Of a stretch of DNA of 37,399 nucleotides, positions 1-8,725 are shown in pieces. Each line of letters begins with the position of its first letter. Position 1 is the stretch's first letter. Source of the stretch: an uncultured Dongia sp. (GTDB lineage Bacteria > Pseudomonadota > Alphaproteobacteria > Dongiales > Dongiaceae); assembly GCF_936916975.1 (NCBI RefSeq), contig NZ_CAKZGO010000036.1, forward strand, positions 1 to 37,399. The letters run 5' to 3'. The translations under genes were made by a program, and so were the position numbers. The notes beneath the pieces were generated by a model. The model saw nothing but the letters and a program-made list of their open reading frames with translations, searched no databases and was not told the origin of the DNA.

Positions 1-90
1 ACTTTTTGTGGGGGGTCTTGGTGTACCCTCTTTTTTTTTTTTTCCCCCACCTTTAAACCATTGTGGTGGTGGGCCCCCTTCCGCGGACCA
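1..90. other. Low-complexity window edge, probable contig-end artefact
   Basis: The first ~90 bases are dominated by homopolymer runs of T, C and G, including a T run of about 13 bases near position 30. This is unlike anything else in the window. Normal-looking GC-rich sequence begins around 90-100, shortly before the first gene. I read it as low-quality sequence at a contig end, not a biological element. No gene can be supported here. Confidence 0.55.
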
Positions 91-153
91 TGACGATAGT
101 GGGGTCGCCGACGCCCCTAGCCGCCATCATTTCCCTCGGCTAATCTCGCCGCC

Positions 154-1395
154 ATGCAAACATCCTGCGATCTTGTCATCATCGGCGCCGGTGCCGCCGG
201 TCTCGCCGCGGCAGATGCCGCGGGCAAGGCCGGGCTCAACGTCGAATTGCTGGAGGCAATGGACCGCATCGGCGGGCGCGCCTTTACCGATACCGTGAGC
301 CTGCCAGCCCCTTTCGACCATGGCTGTCAGTGGCTGCATTCGGCCGGCATCAATCCGTTCCGGGAGGAGGCCGACAAGCGCGGCTTCCGCTATTGGACCG
401 ACCCGTTCCAGATCCGCATCCATGACGGTAACGGATGGCTGGGTGATGACGCGAACGAGCAGTACGCGGCCTTTTCCGAGGCGACCTCCGACAAGATTGA
501 TGCAGCCGCTTTGGCCGGTGACGATGAGGCGGCGGCAGCCTTCATCGACCGGAACAATCCCTGGGCACAGCTCTTCGCACGCAATTACGCAGGCATTCTC
601 GCCGTGGCGCCGGAGCGTTCTGCGACCTATGACAGCGGTCGCTACACCGACACCGACGAGGACTGGCCGGTCGAAAACGGCTATGGCGCCCTCATCGCTG
701 CCACCTACGCCCATGTACCGGTCCACCTCAATTGCCCCGTGCAGTCGATCGACTGGAGCGGAGCAAAGATCGTGGTGGGCACGGCCAATGGCATGATCCT
801 CTGTCGCGCCGTCCTTGTGACGGTATCGATCCCGGTCCTGAAAGCCGGCCGCCTCAAATTCTCCCCGCAGCTTCCTGGCTGGAAGTGCCACGCCCTCGAC
901 CGTATCGAGATGGGCTATGCTGAAAAGGTGGGCTTCTGGCTGAAGCGTGATCCCTGCCCCGACATCGGCATGCATTACGCCATGCTGAACGGGCCCGAAG
1001 CGCCCGACGCTGCCTTCCTGGTAAAGCCCTATGGCAGACCGATGATCACCTTCTTCGCCGGCGCCGATTATGCCCGCGACCTGTTCGCCCAAGGCGAAGA
1101 GGTGGCCATCGCTGCGGCGCGAAAGCTGCTGGGCGATACGTTCGGGGCCGATATCGCCGGCGATATCGTCACGGCCAAGGCGACGCAATGGGTTGCCAAT
1201 CCCTGGGTGGGCGGCGGCTATTCGTCCCTGAAGCCCGGCGGCGGCGAAGCGCGGGCGGATCTTGCAAAACCTATCGACAACCGCCTGTTCTTTGCCGGCG
1301 AAGCTACCTCGCCGGATGCTTTCACGACCGCTCATGGCGCGCGCCAGAGCGGTATCGACGCCGTCAACACCATCTTGGCGGTGCTAGCCAAATAA
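154..1395 (+). CDS. FAD-dependent amine oxidase family protein (copy 1)
   Basis: This 413-residue protein has an N-terminal Rossmann dinucleotide-binding motif (G11-x-G13-x-x-G16, with E34 ending the second strand) followed by an IGGRA segment. Near the C-terminus it has the FFAGEAT segment that closes the FAD site in the flavin monoamine oxidase/polyamine oxidase family. It has no signal peptide, so it is probably a cytoplasmic flavoenzyme oxidising an amine or amino acid; the substrate cannot be read from sequence. The start is ATG at 154, preceded by a leader that is partly repeated before the next gene. That gene (1441) is a close paralogue in tandem, 45 bases downstream, and the pair is probably co-transcribed. 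The family call is secure, the reaction is not. Confidence 0.9.
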   Translation: MQTSCDLVIIGAGAAGLAAADAAGKAGLNVELLEAMDRIGGRAFTDTVSLPAPFDHGCQWLHSAGINPFREEADKRGFRYWTDPFQIRIHDGNGWLGDDANEQYAAFSEATSDKIDAAALAGDDEAAAAFIDRNNPWAQLFARNYAGILAVAPERSATYDSGRYTDTDEDWPVENGYGALIAATYAHVPVHLNCPVQSIDWSGAKIVVGTANGMILCRAVLVTVSIPVLKAGRLKFSPQLPGWKCHALDRIEMGYAEKVGFWLKRDPCPDIGMHYAMLNGPEAPDAAFLVKPYGRPMITFFAGADYARDLFAQGEEVAIAAARKLLGDTFGADIAGDIVTAKATQWVANPWVGGGYSSLKPGGGEARADLAKPIDNRLFFAGEATSPDAFTTAHGARQSGIDAVNTILAVLAK

Positions 1396-1440
1396 GGGTG
1401 CGGACTAGCCCGCGCCAATTCACTCCGCTAATCTCACCCC

Positions 1441-2679
1441 ATGCAATCTTCATGTGATCTGGTCATCATCGGCGCCGGTGCCGCGGGATTGGCGGCTGCC
1501 AAAGCCGCCACCGCCGCCGGGCTCAATATCGAAGTGGTCGAGGCCGCGGGGCGAATCGGCGGGCGGGGCCTGACCGACACCAGCAGTTTCCCGGCCCCTT
1601 TCGATCTGGGCTGCCAATGGCTGCATGCCGCCACCATCAACCCCTATACCAAGATCGCCGACCGGCTCGGCTTCCGCTATCGGCGCAGCAATTTCAACTA
1701 CCGCATCCATGACGGGACCTGGTGGCTGAACGACCAGCTCGTGCACGAGTTCAGCGCCGATCTCGGCAACTTCTACGACCGCGTCGCCACCGCCGGCCAG
1801 GCGGGCGAAGACGTGCCGGCCGCCAATTTCATCACGGCCGATGATCCCTGGGGCGCCCTCATCCGCCGTGCCTATACCGGCTATATGGCGGCGGCGCCCG
1901 AAACCGTCTCGACCTATGACACCGCGCGCTTCCGCTTCACCGAAGAAGACTGGCCGGTCGAGGATGGCTACGGCGCGCTCATCCAGCGTGATGGCGAAGA
2001 CGTCGAGGTAAATCTCGACTGCCCGGTGAAATCCATCGATTGGGGCGAGAAGGAGATCATGGTCGGCACCGCCAAGGGCATGATCTTCTGCCGCGCCGTC
2101 CTGGTCACCGTCTCGGTCGCCGTGCTGCAGGCCGAACGCATCAAATTCTTTCCGCTCCTCCCCGATTGGAAACTCGGCGCCATCGGCCGCATCCAGATGG
2201 GCCAGGCGGAGAAGGTCGGCTTCTGGCTGAAGCGCGATGTCCTCGCCGGCCTCGACCCGCATTTCGCCATGATGAACTGGGAGGGCGCCCCCACCGCCGG
2301 TTTTCTCATGCGGCCCTTCGACCGGCCGATGGCGACGATGTTTGCCAGCGGCGATTTCGCCCGCGATCTCTTCGCCCAAGGGTCGGATGCCGCCATCGCG
2401 GAAGCCAAATCCCTCCTCGCCAAGCTCTGCGGCGCCGACATCCTGAAGGAAATCAGCGCCGCCAAGGCGACCTCCTGGGTCACCGACCCCTTTCATCTCG
2501 GCGCCTATTCGGTCCTCTCGCCCGGTGGCGGCGAAGCACGCACCGAGTTGGCGCAACCCATCGACAACCGCCTGTTCTTCGCCGGCGAAGCCACCTCACC
2601 CGACGGCTTCTCGACCGCGCACGGCGCCTATAACAGCGGTGTGACGGCCATTGAGGCGATCAAGCAGGCGCTGGCCTAG
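1441..2679 (+). CDS. FAD-dependent amine oxidase family protein (copy 2)
   Basis: This 412-residue protein is a tandem paralogue of the upstream gene. It has the same length and almost identical FAD-binding ends: DLVIIGAGAAGLAAA at residues 6-20 and the FFAGEATSPD segment near the C-terminus. The middle of the protein, which in this family shapes the substrate pocket, is more diverged, for example around residues 90-150. The two copies may therefore act on different amines. The ATG at 1441 follows a short leader resembling the one before copy 1, so the duplication included the leader. No signal peptide or membrane segment is visible. The family assignment is strong; the substrate is unknown. 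Confidence 0.9.
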   Translation: MQSSCDLVIIGAGAAGLAAAKAATAAGLNIEVVEAAGRIGGRGLTDTSSFPAPFDLGCQWLHAATINPYTKIADRLGFRYRRSNFNYRIHDGTWWLNDQLVHEFSADLGNFYDRVATAGQAGEDVPAANFITADDPWGALIRRAYTGYMAAAPETVSTYDTARFRFTEEDWPVEDGYGALIQRDGEDVEVNLDCPVKSIDWGEKEIMVGTAKGMIFCRAVLVTVSVAVLQAERIKFFPLLPDWKLGAIGRIQMGQAEKVGFWLKRDVLAGLDPHFAMMNWEGAPTAGFLMRPFDRPMATMFASGDFARDLFAQGSDAAIAEAKSLLAKLCGADILKEISAAKATSWVTDPFHLGAYSVLSPGGGEARTELAQPIDNRLFFAGEATSPDGFSTAHGAYNSGVTAIEAIKQALA

Positions 2680-2762
2680 GCCCCGCCTTTTGCGTTCTCC
2701 CGCGCCAGTGCTAGAGTTGCCGCCAGGGGACTGAGGCGAAGACCGGGGAACATATCGCGGCC

Positions 2763-5057
2763 ATGAAAGTGCTTTACGGATTCATCGTGCCGCTTCTGTT
2801 GCTGATCGGCGCCGTTGCATTGCGTGTCGACGATCCCCAGCAAGTGCAACAGATCCGCAATCTCGTCTTTGACACTTATCAGCGCCTGAACCCACGCCCC
2901 TACGATCCCGCACTGCCCATTCGAATTGCCGATATCGACGAAGAGAGTCTCGATAAGTTCGGGCAATGGCCCTGGTCCCGGGGACAGATAGCAAAAATTC
3001 TAGACCGCCTGCGGGAGCTAGGCGCTGCAACTGTGGCAATCGACGTTATGCTGGTGGAGCCAGACCGCACTTCTCCCTCGGCCATCGCGCGCAATTTGCC
3101 GCCGGACGAAACTTTTTCAGCCGCGCGGGCTCTCATGGCGACCTTGCCGGATCCCGATCAGGAACTAGCGGACGCCATGCTTCGAATGCCGACAGTCATA
3201 CCGTTCGCGATGCTTTGGGATGACCCGCATCGATTCCAAATGCGACCCACAGCAAAGGCTGCCTTCGCCTATCAACAGGGAATTGATAAGGAGACGCCGG
3301 ATCGCTATATGGCGCAGCTACCCTATTGGGTGACCTCGCTGGACATCTTGCAAGAGCGCGCGGCCGGCATCGGAAGCGTTAACACGAGCCCGGATTCCGA
3401 TGGCGTTACTCGGCATGTGCCACTGTTCATGAAGATCCCGTCGCTTCCGACGCCTCATCCCAGCGAAAGAAATGATCCCTGGTATCGCAGCGAAGAACCC
3501 TATCGCGGATCCCTGGCAACAGAAGCATTGCGCGTCGCGCAACAGGCTACGACCTATCAGATAAAATTGGCTGGCGCCCAAAATGAAAACCTCTTTGGCG
3601 GGCAACTCGGCATAGCAAAGGTTCGGGTCGGCGAGATCACTGCACCTACCGCAAGCGATGGCTCAATCTACCTTTATGATTCCGGCCATAAGCCGGAGCG
3701 CTTCTTTTCATTAGCGGATCTATGGGAACCAGATTTCGACGCAGCGCAGGTAGCTGGCCGCATCATCTTCATCGGAACATCTGTACAAGGCCTCCGCGAC
3801 CAGAAACCTACCCCTCTTGATCCCGTAATGGCCGGCGTCGAGATCCATGCTCAGATCGCTGAGCAGTTGCTGACCGCACAGTATCTGGAACGGCCCTATT
3901 GGGCCGACATCGTAGAAATAGCTGGCCTTCTCGTATTTGGCATCGTCCTGCTCTTCTTTGCGCAAATCCGCGCGGCGCTATTTGGTTTCGGCGTCGCCTG
4001 TGTCGCGGTGGTCGGCTCGTTTGGTGTCTCTTACTATTATTTCAAAACCCAAGGCCTTCTGCTCGACCCGCTCTATCCTGCCGGCACTGCATTCTTTATC
4101 TTCGTTGCGACCACCCTCATCGGTTTCATCCGTACTGAACGCGAAAAGGCGCATGTGCGCGGGGCGTTCTCTCGTTATCTGTCGCCGATCCTGGTCGACC
4201 AGCTTTCCAAGAATCCGGAGAAGCTGAAGCTGGGCGGCGAATTGCGCGAACTGACCGTCATGTTCAGCGATATCCGCGGCTTCACCAAGCTGTCGGAGGG
4301 CCTCGATCCGCAGCGCCTGACCACCGTTATCAACAGTTTCCTCACGCCGATGACGCGGGTGATCCAGAACCGCCAGGGCACCATCGACAAATATATCGGC
4401 GATTGCATCATGGCGTTCTGGAACGCGCCCATCGACGTCGAACCGCATGGCCGCATGGCGATCCTCGCCGCCTTCGACATGCGTGAGGAACTCCTGCGCA
4501 TCAATGAGCGCTTTGCCGAGGAAGCGGCTAGGACCGGCGACAAGCTCATCGAGATCAAGATGGGCATGGGGCTCAATTCCGGCATCTGCTGTGTCGGCAA
4601 TATGGGATCCGACCAGCGCTTCGACTATTCGGTGCTGGGCGATACCGTCAACACAGCGTCGCGACTGGAAAGCCTGTCGCCGGCCTATTTCGTCGACCTC
4701 GTCATCGGCGAGGAGACGGCGTTGACCGTGCCGGATTTTGCGCTCCTCGAACTCGATCAGGTGCGGGTGAAGGGCAAGAACGTGCCGGTGCGCATCTATA
4801 CCGGCCTCGGCGATGAAAGTGTGGCGAAGGGCAACAGCTTCATTGGTTTGAAAGGCGTCCATGACGCCATGCTGGCAGCCTATCGCGGCCAGGCCTGGTC
4901 GGCGGCCCGCGCCTCATTGGCGCTGGCGCGCGAGGCGGCGCCCGATCACCTTGCGAAATTCTACGACATGTACGAAGCCCGCATCGCGGAATATATCGCG
5001 GTGCCACCGCCGGAAGATTGGGACGGCGTCTATGTGGCGACGACTAAGGGCGGGTGA
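2763..5057 (+). CDS. CHASE2-domain membrane adenylate/guanylate cyclase (class III)
   Basis: This 764-residue membrane signalling enzyme has a signal-anchor helix at residues 3-20. An extracytoplasmic CHASE2-like sensor follows to about residue 375 (IRIADIDEESL and the FIGTSVQGLRD segment are typical). A cluster of hydrophobic helices lies at about 380-460, then a class III nucleotide cyclase domain at about 490-690. Both metal-binding aspartates are present (D503 in FSDIRGF, D547 in KYIGDCIMAF), as is the LGDTVNTASRLE substrate/transition-state segment, so it should be active. It should make cAMP, or less likely cGMP, in response to a periplasmic signal. The sensor half uses far fewer G/C third positions than the catalytic half (see findings). 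The gene stands alone and converges on phoB across paired hairpins. Confidence 0.92.
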   Translation: MKVLYGFIVPLLLLIGAVALRVDDPQQVQQIRNLVFDTYQRLNPRPYDPALPIRIADIDEESLDKFGQWPWSRGQIAKILDRLRELGAATVAIDVMLVEPDRTSPSAIARNLPPDETFSAARALMATLPDPDQELADAMLRMPTVIPFAMLWDDPHRFQMRPTAKAAFAYQQGIDKETPDRYMAQLPYWVTSLDILQERAAGIGSVNTSPDSDGVTRHVPLFMKIPSLPTPHPSERNDPWYRSEEPYRGSLATEALRVAQQATTYQIKLAGAQNENLFGGQLGIAKVRVGEITAPTASDGSIYLYDSGHKPERFFSLADLWEPDFDAAQVAGRIIFIGTSVQGLRDQKPTPLDPVMAGVEIHAQIAEQLLTAQYLERPYWADIVEIAGLLVFGIVLLFFAQIRAALFGFGVACVAVVGSFGVSYYYFKTQGLLLDPLYPAGTAFFIFVATTLIGFIRTEREKAHVRGAFSRYLSPILVDQLSKNPEKLKLGGELRELTVMFSDIRGFTKLSEGLDPQRLTTVINSFLTPMTRVIQNRQGTIDKYIGDCIMAFWNAPIDVEPHGRMAILAAFDMREELLRINERFAEEAARTGDKLIEIKMGMGLNSGICCVGNMGSDQRFDYSVLGDTVNTASRLESLSPAYFVDLVIGEETALTVPDFALLELDQVRVKGKNVPVRIYTGLGDESVAKGNSFIGLKGVHDAMLAAYRGQAWSAARASLALAREAAPDHLAKFYDMYEARIAEYIAVPPPEDWDGVYVATTKGG

Positions 5058-5060
5058 GAG

Positions 5061-5157
5061 GGCCCCCACCTAACCTCCCCCTGAAGGGGGAGGGACCCGA
5101 CCGAGCCCGTCTCTTCTATCCCCTCCCCCCTTCAGGGGGGAGGTCGGGTGGGGGGCT
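5061..5157. repeat. Inverted pair of GC-rich hairpin repeats, likely bidirectional terminator
   Basis: Two perfect hairpins lie between the convergent cyclase and phoB genes. The first has an 8-base stem CCTCCCCC / GGGGGAGG at 5074-5081 and 5086-5093 with loop TGAA. The second has a 9-base stem CCTCCCCCC / GGGGGGAGG at 5122-5130 and 5135-5143 with loop TTCA. Their flanks match in inverted orientation: CCCCCACCTAACC on the left, and the complement of GGTCGGGTGGGGGG on the right. They are thus two copies of one REP-like element facing each other. Position suggests transcription termination for both genes. Neither stem is followed by a T-run, so a canonical intrinsic terminator is not shown. Confidence 0.7.
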
Positions 5158-5168
5158 CGCTGTCTCGC

Positions 5169-5918
5169 TCAATCCTCGATATCTAGCGCATACCCCGCCG
5201 ACCGCACCGTGCGGATGAGATCCGGCAGGCCGTCGACATTGATCGCCTTGCGCAGGCGCCGGATGTGGACGTCGACCGTGCGCGGTTCGACATAGATGTC
5301 GCGGCCCCAGACGTGATCCAGGAGCTGCTCGCGCGAGAAGACGCGGCCCTGGTTTTCCATCAGGAACTTCAGCAGGCGGAATTCGGTCGGCCCCAGATGG
5401 AGATCGTTCTTGTCGCGGCGCACGCGGTGGGTGGCAAGGTCCATCTCGAGATCGGCATAGGTCAGATTTTCTTCGCCCGATTGCGGGCGGGCGCGGCGCA
5501 AGGCGGCCTTGGCGCGGGCCATCAGTTCGGAGGGGCTGAACGGCTTGGTCACATAATCATCGGCGCCGGTCTCGAGGCCGCGGATCTTGTCGGCCTCTTC
5601 GCCCTTGGCGGTCAGCATGATGATGGCGGCCGATTTCAGGTCCGGCATGCGGCGGATCTGGCGACAGACCTCGATGCCCGACACCAGCGGTAGCATCCAG
5701 TCGAGGAGGATGAGGTCCGGCGTTTCTTCACGCGCCTTCACCAGCGCGTCTTCGCCATTGGTCGCTTCGACCACACGGTAGCCTTCGGCTTCGAGATTGT
5801 ATTTGAGCAAGGTGAGCAAAGCCGGCTCATCCTCGACCACCAGCACCACGGGCTTGGCGCGTTGGTCGGTCGCTGCTTCACCGCGGGGCGCATCCGCCCG
5901 GCGTGGGCGTTCAGCCAT
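5169..5918 (-). CDS. phoB: Phosphate regulon response regulator PhoB
   Basis: This is an OmpR/PhoB-class response regulator of 249 residues. The receiver domain spans about residues 23-145, with acidic pocket E29/D30, phospho-acceptor D73 (LILLDWMLP), T103 and K125 (VTKPF). A C-terminal winged-helix DNA-binding domain follows (about 150-245, ending RTVRSAGYAL). I chose ATG 5918 because it overlaps the phoU stop by 8 bases (ATGGCTGA), indicating translational coupling; a longer reading frame from 5975 would run deep into phoU. As last gene of the pst operon, its product is expected to bind Pho boxes when phosphorylated. A ~20-residue basic tail precedes the receiver domain. No phoR kinase gene lies in the window. 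Confidence 0.95.
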   Translation of the reverse strand: MAERPRRADAPRGEAATDQRAKPVVLVVEDEPALLTLLKYNLEAEGYRVVEATNGEDALVKAREETPDLILLDWMLPLVSGIEVCRQIRRMPDLKSAAIIMLTAKGEEADKIRGLETGADDYVTKPFSPSELMARAKAALRRARPQSGEENLTYADLEMDLATHRVRRDKNDLHLGPTEFRLLKFLMENQGRVFSREQLLDHVWGRDIYVEPRTVDVHIRRLRKAINVDGLPDLIRTVRSAGYALDIED

Positions 5919-6627
5919 TGATCGCAACATTGGTCGTATCTCCCTTGGGGCGCGTCTCGTCGATGGGCTTGCCATGGACCAGGAAGTGCACCGTTTCGGC
6001 GATATTGGTGGCGTGATCGCCGATCCGCTCGATGTTCTTGGCGATAAACAGCAGATGGGTCGACGCGCCGATGTTGCGCGGGTCTTCCATCATGTAGGTC
6101 AGCAATTCACGGAACAGCGAATTGTACATCTCGTCGATGCTCTCATCCGAGCGCCAGGCGGCGATCAGTCCTTCCGCATCGTCATTGGCATAGGCCGAGA
6201 GCACCGAATTGATCAACTTGATCGCCAGATCGCCCATGCGCGGGATCGAGCCCGTGGGCTTCAACGGCGCCTGCTGGTTGAGCTGCAGCGTCCGCTTGGC
6301 GATGTTCTTGGCGTAATCGCCGATGCGCTCGATATCCGACGAGATCTTGATCGCCGCGACGACTTCGCGCAGATCCTTGGCCATCGGTTGGCGCAAGGCC
6401 AGGATCTTGAGTGAATCCTGCGCCACCAGCATTTCGATGGCGTCGATGCCCTTGTCACTCTCGATGACCCGGACGGCCTTGTCGGAATCGCGCTTGGCCA
6501 GCGCATTGATGGCGTCGGCAAACTGGGCTTCGGCGCGGCCACCCATGGCCAGGATCTGCTCGCGCAGCTTGCGCAATTCGTCGTCGAAGCTCTTGACGAT
6601 ATGGTCGGGGGCTTTCTGCGGCATCAT
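5911..6627 (-). CDS. phoU: Phosphate signalling complex protein PhoU
   Basis: The 238-residue product is the length expected for PhoU. It shows two repeated helical-bundle halves, each with an E/D-rich R-I-G-D-x-A-x-N-I-A motif (IERIGDYAKNIAKR and IERIGDHATNIAET), which bind metals in known PhoU structures. PhoU is a peripheral cytoplasmic protein linking the Pst transporter to the PhoR-PhoB phosphorelay and dampening it when phosphate is plentiful. The start is placed at ATG 6627, with a GAGGAG ribosome-binding site six bases upstream, immediately after the pstB stop at 6638; the longer frame to 6711 overlaps pstB. It overlaps phoB by 8 bases. Confidence 0.95.
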   Translation of the reverse strand: MMPQKAPDHIVKSFDDELRKLREQILAMGGRAEAQFADAINALAKRDSDKAVRVIESDKGIDAIEMLVAQDSLKILALRQPMAKDLREVVAAIKISSDIERIGDYAKNIAKRTLQLNQQAPLKPTGSIPRMGDLAIKLINSVLSAYANDDAEGLIAAWRSDESIDEMYNSLFRELLTYMMEDPRNIGASTHLLFIAKNIERIGDHATNIAETVHFLVHGKPIDETRPKGDTTNVAING

Positions 6628-6637
6628 CAATTGCTCC

Positions 6638-7414
6638 TCAGCCGAACCGGCCGGTGATGTAGCCCTGGGTCCGTTCGTCCTTCGGGCTGGTGAATATCTG
6701 TTCAGTATCACCCCATTCGATCAATTGTCCGAGGTGAAAAAACGCGGTTTTCTGGCTGACCCGGGCGGCCTGCTGCATGGAATGGGTCACGATCACGATC
6801 GTGAAGTTCTCGCGGAGCTCGTCAATCAGCTCCTCGATCTTGGCGGTGGCGATGGGGTCGAGGGCCGAGCAGGGTTCATCCATCAGGATGACTTCGGGGC
6901 TGACCGCGATGGCGCGGGCGATGCACAGGCGCTGCTGCTGGCCGCCGGAGAGGCCGGTGCCAGGCTGGTCGAGACGTTCCTTGACCTCTTTCCAGAGGCC
7001 GGCTTTTTCCAGGCTAGCGCGGACAATTTCGTCCAGCTCGCCCTTGGTCGACGCCATGCCGTGGATGCGCGGGCCATAGGCCACGTTGTCGTAGATCGAT
7101 TTCGGGAACGGATTCGGCTTCTGGAACACCATGCCGATGCGCGCCCGGAGCATCACGACGTCGAGCTTGGTATCATAGATGTCCTGGCCGTCGAGGGTGA
7201 TCTCGCCACCCACCTTGCAGCCGTCGATAACATCGTTCATGCGGTTGAGGCAGCGCAGGAAGGTCGACTTGCCGCAGCCCGACGGGCCGATCAGCGCTGT
7301 GACCATGCGCTCCGGCACGTCAAGGTCGACGTCGAACAGCGCCTGCTTGGAACCGTAATGCACGGTCACCTTGCGGCCATGCATCTTCGCGAGTGTGGGG
7401 GAGATTGCGTTCAT
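6638..7414 (-). CDS. pstB: Phosphate ABC transporter ATP-binding protein PstB
   Basis: The 258-residue ATPase subunit of the high-affinity phosphate importer has all catalytic motifs: Walker [10 protein letters not shown], signature LSGGQQQR, Walker B VILMDEP followed by the D-loop SALD, and the switch histidine in IVIVTHS. Length and motif spacing are normal for PstB. It should energise the PstC-PstA channel from the cytoplasmic face. It sits six bases downstream of the pstA stop and ten bases upstream of phoU, within one co-directional operon. It is a conventional member, in contrast to the fused gene at the head of the operon. Confidence 0.97.
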   Translation of the reverse strand: MNAISPTLAKMHGRKVTVHYGSKQALFDVDLDVPERMVTALIGPSGCGKSTFLRCLNRMNDVIDGCKVGGEITLDGQDIYDTKLDVVMLRARIGMVFQKPNPFPKSIYDNVAYGPRIHGMASTKGELDEIVRASLEKAGLWKEVKERLDQPGTGLSGGQQQRLCIARAIAVSPEVILMDEPCSALDPIATAKIEELIDELRENFTIVIVTHSMQQAARVSQKTAFFHLGQLIEWGDTEQIFTSPKDERTQGYITGRFG

Positions 7415-7420
7415 GGGATC

Positions 7421-8725
7421 CTACCAGCGCCGCTCGAATTTGCGGCGGACAAAGATGGCGATGGCGTTCATGGAGATGAGGAAGGCCAGCAGCACCATGA
7501 TGCCGGCGCTGGTCTTTTCGATAAAGGCGCGCTCCGGGCTGTCTGCCCAGAGATAGATCTGTACCGGCAGAACCGTGGCCGGGTCGGTCGGGCCATGCGG
7601 CACGTCGACGATGAAGGCCACCATGCCGATCATCAGCAATGGCGCCGATTCACCAAGTGCGCGTGCCAGGCCGATGATGGCGCCGGTCATGATGCCCGGC
7701 GTGGCCAGCGGCAGCACATGGTGTGACACGACCTGCAAAGGCGAGGCGCCGATCCCATAGGCCGCTTCCCGGATCGAGGGCGGGACGGCCTTCAGTGCCG
7801 CGCGGGTCGCGATGATGATGGTGGGGAGCGTCATCAGCGCCAGCACCATGCCACCGACCAGCGGCGCCGAACGCGGCAGGCCAAAGACACCCAGCAGCAC
7901 CGCGAGACCAAGGAGACCGAACACGATCGAAGGGACGGCGGCCAGATTGTTGATATTGACCTCGATGATCTCGGTGATGCGGTTCTTCGGTGCGAACTCC
8001 TCAAGATAGATGGCGCTCATGACGCCCAAGGGCAAGGCCAGCAGCACCGTCACCAGCATGGTGAAGATTGACCCCATCAGCGCGCCTAGGATGCCAGCCT
8101 GTTCCGGCTCGCGTGAATCGCCCGCCGAGAAGAAGACTGCGTTGAAGGCCGTGCGCAGCTGGCCACTCTCATCCAGCTTGTCATACCAGGCGATCTGCGT
8201 GTCGGAGACGACACGTTCGCCTTCCGGCAGATCGCGCTTGATGAAGCCCTTGGCCAGCATGTCCATGTCGTCGGCCGCGACCACCCAGAAGCGCTGTGTG
8301 CTGCCGATGAGGCTTGGATTGGCCAGCACCGCCTGGCGCACTGTGTTCCCGGCGCCATTGCTGACCAGATTGTAAAGATTCTTGCGGTCGCCGCGGCTGG
8401 TCACGTCCGGAAATGCCGTCTTCAGTGCCTCTTTGATCAAGCCCTGATAGTCGGCAGCCCCCAGCGTCTCAGCGTCGCTTTTGCCGTCCGGCGTGATGAC
8501 CGCCGGATCAAGCATGACGTCGAGCGCAATTTCCGTGCGGTAGAACGCGCTGTAGCCCTTGCTGCAGACCGAGATCAGCAGCACCGCCAGCATGGCGATA
8601 GCCAGACCCACGGCCAGCTGGCCATAGAGCTTGAAGCGGCGTTCGGCGGCGTAGCGACCGCGGATTCGCTTTTGGCTGAGATCCGGGCGTTTGATGCCGG
8701 TCGCAGGTTGTGCCATCTCACTCAT
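7421..8725 (-). CDS. pstA: Phosphate ABC transporter permease PstA
   Basis: This 434-residue inner-membrane permease has a first membrane segment near residues 35-55. A long periplasmic region follows to about residue 210, then a binding-protein-dependent permease domain (about 215-430). The domain contains the cytoplasmic EAA-type loop that docks PstB (REAAYGIGASPLQVVSHHVLP). PstA of enteric bacteria is shorter; an enlarged periplasmic loop of this kind is, to my knowledge, common in alphaproteobacterial PstA. The start codon overlaps the end of the PstS-PstC fusion gene by 8 bases (ATGAGTGA), so translation of the two channel halves is probably coupled. A second ATG at 8716 is a possible alternative start. 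Confidence 0.93.
   Translation of the reverse strand: MSEMAQPATGIKRPDLSQKRIRGRYAAERRFKLYGQLAVGLAIAMLAVLLISVCSKGYSAFYRTEIALDVMLDPAVITPDGKSDAETLGAADYQGLIKEALKTAFPDVTSRGDRKNLYNLVSNGAGNTVRQAVLANPSLIGSTQRFWVVAADDMDMLAKGFIKRDLPEGERVVSDTQIAWYDKLDESGQLRTAFNAVFFSAGDSREPEQAGILGALMGSIFTMLVTVLLALPLGVMSAIYLEEFAPKNRITEIIEVNINNLAAVPSIVFGLLGLAVLLGVFGLPRSAPLVGGMVLALMTLPTIIIATRAALKAVPPSIREAAYGIGASPLQVVSHHVLPLATPGIMTGAIIGLARALGESAPLLMIGMVAFIVDVPHGPTDPATVLPVQIYLWADSPERAFIEKTSAGIMVLLAFLISMNAIAIFVRRKFERRW

Noticed and set aside
127-2556. Long minus-strand frames opposite both amine oxidase genes.
   Set aside because: They are shadows. The plus-strand proteins carry complete FAD-binding motifs.
5061-5157. The hairpins as textbook intrinsic terminators.
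   Set aside because: The stems are strong, but no T-run follows them on either strand. They are reported as repeats with a possible terminator role.
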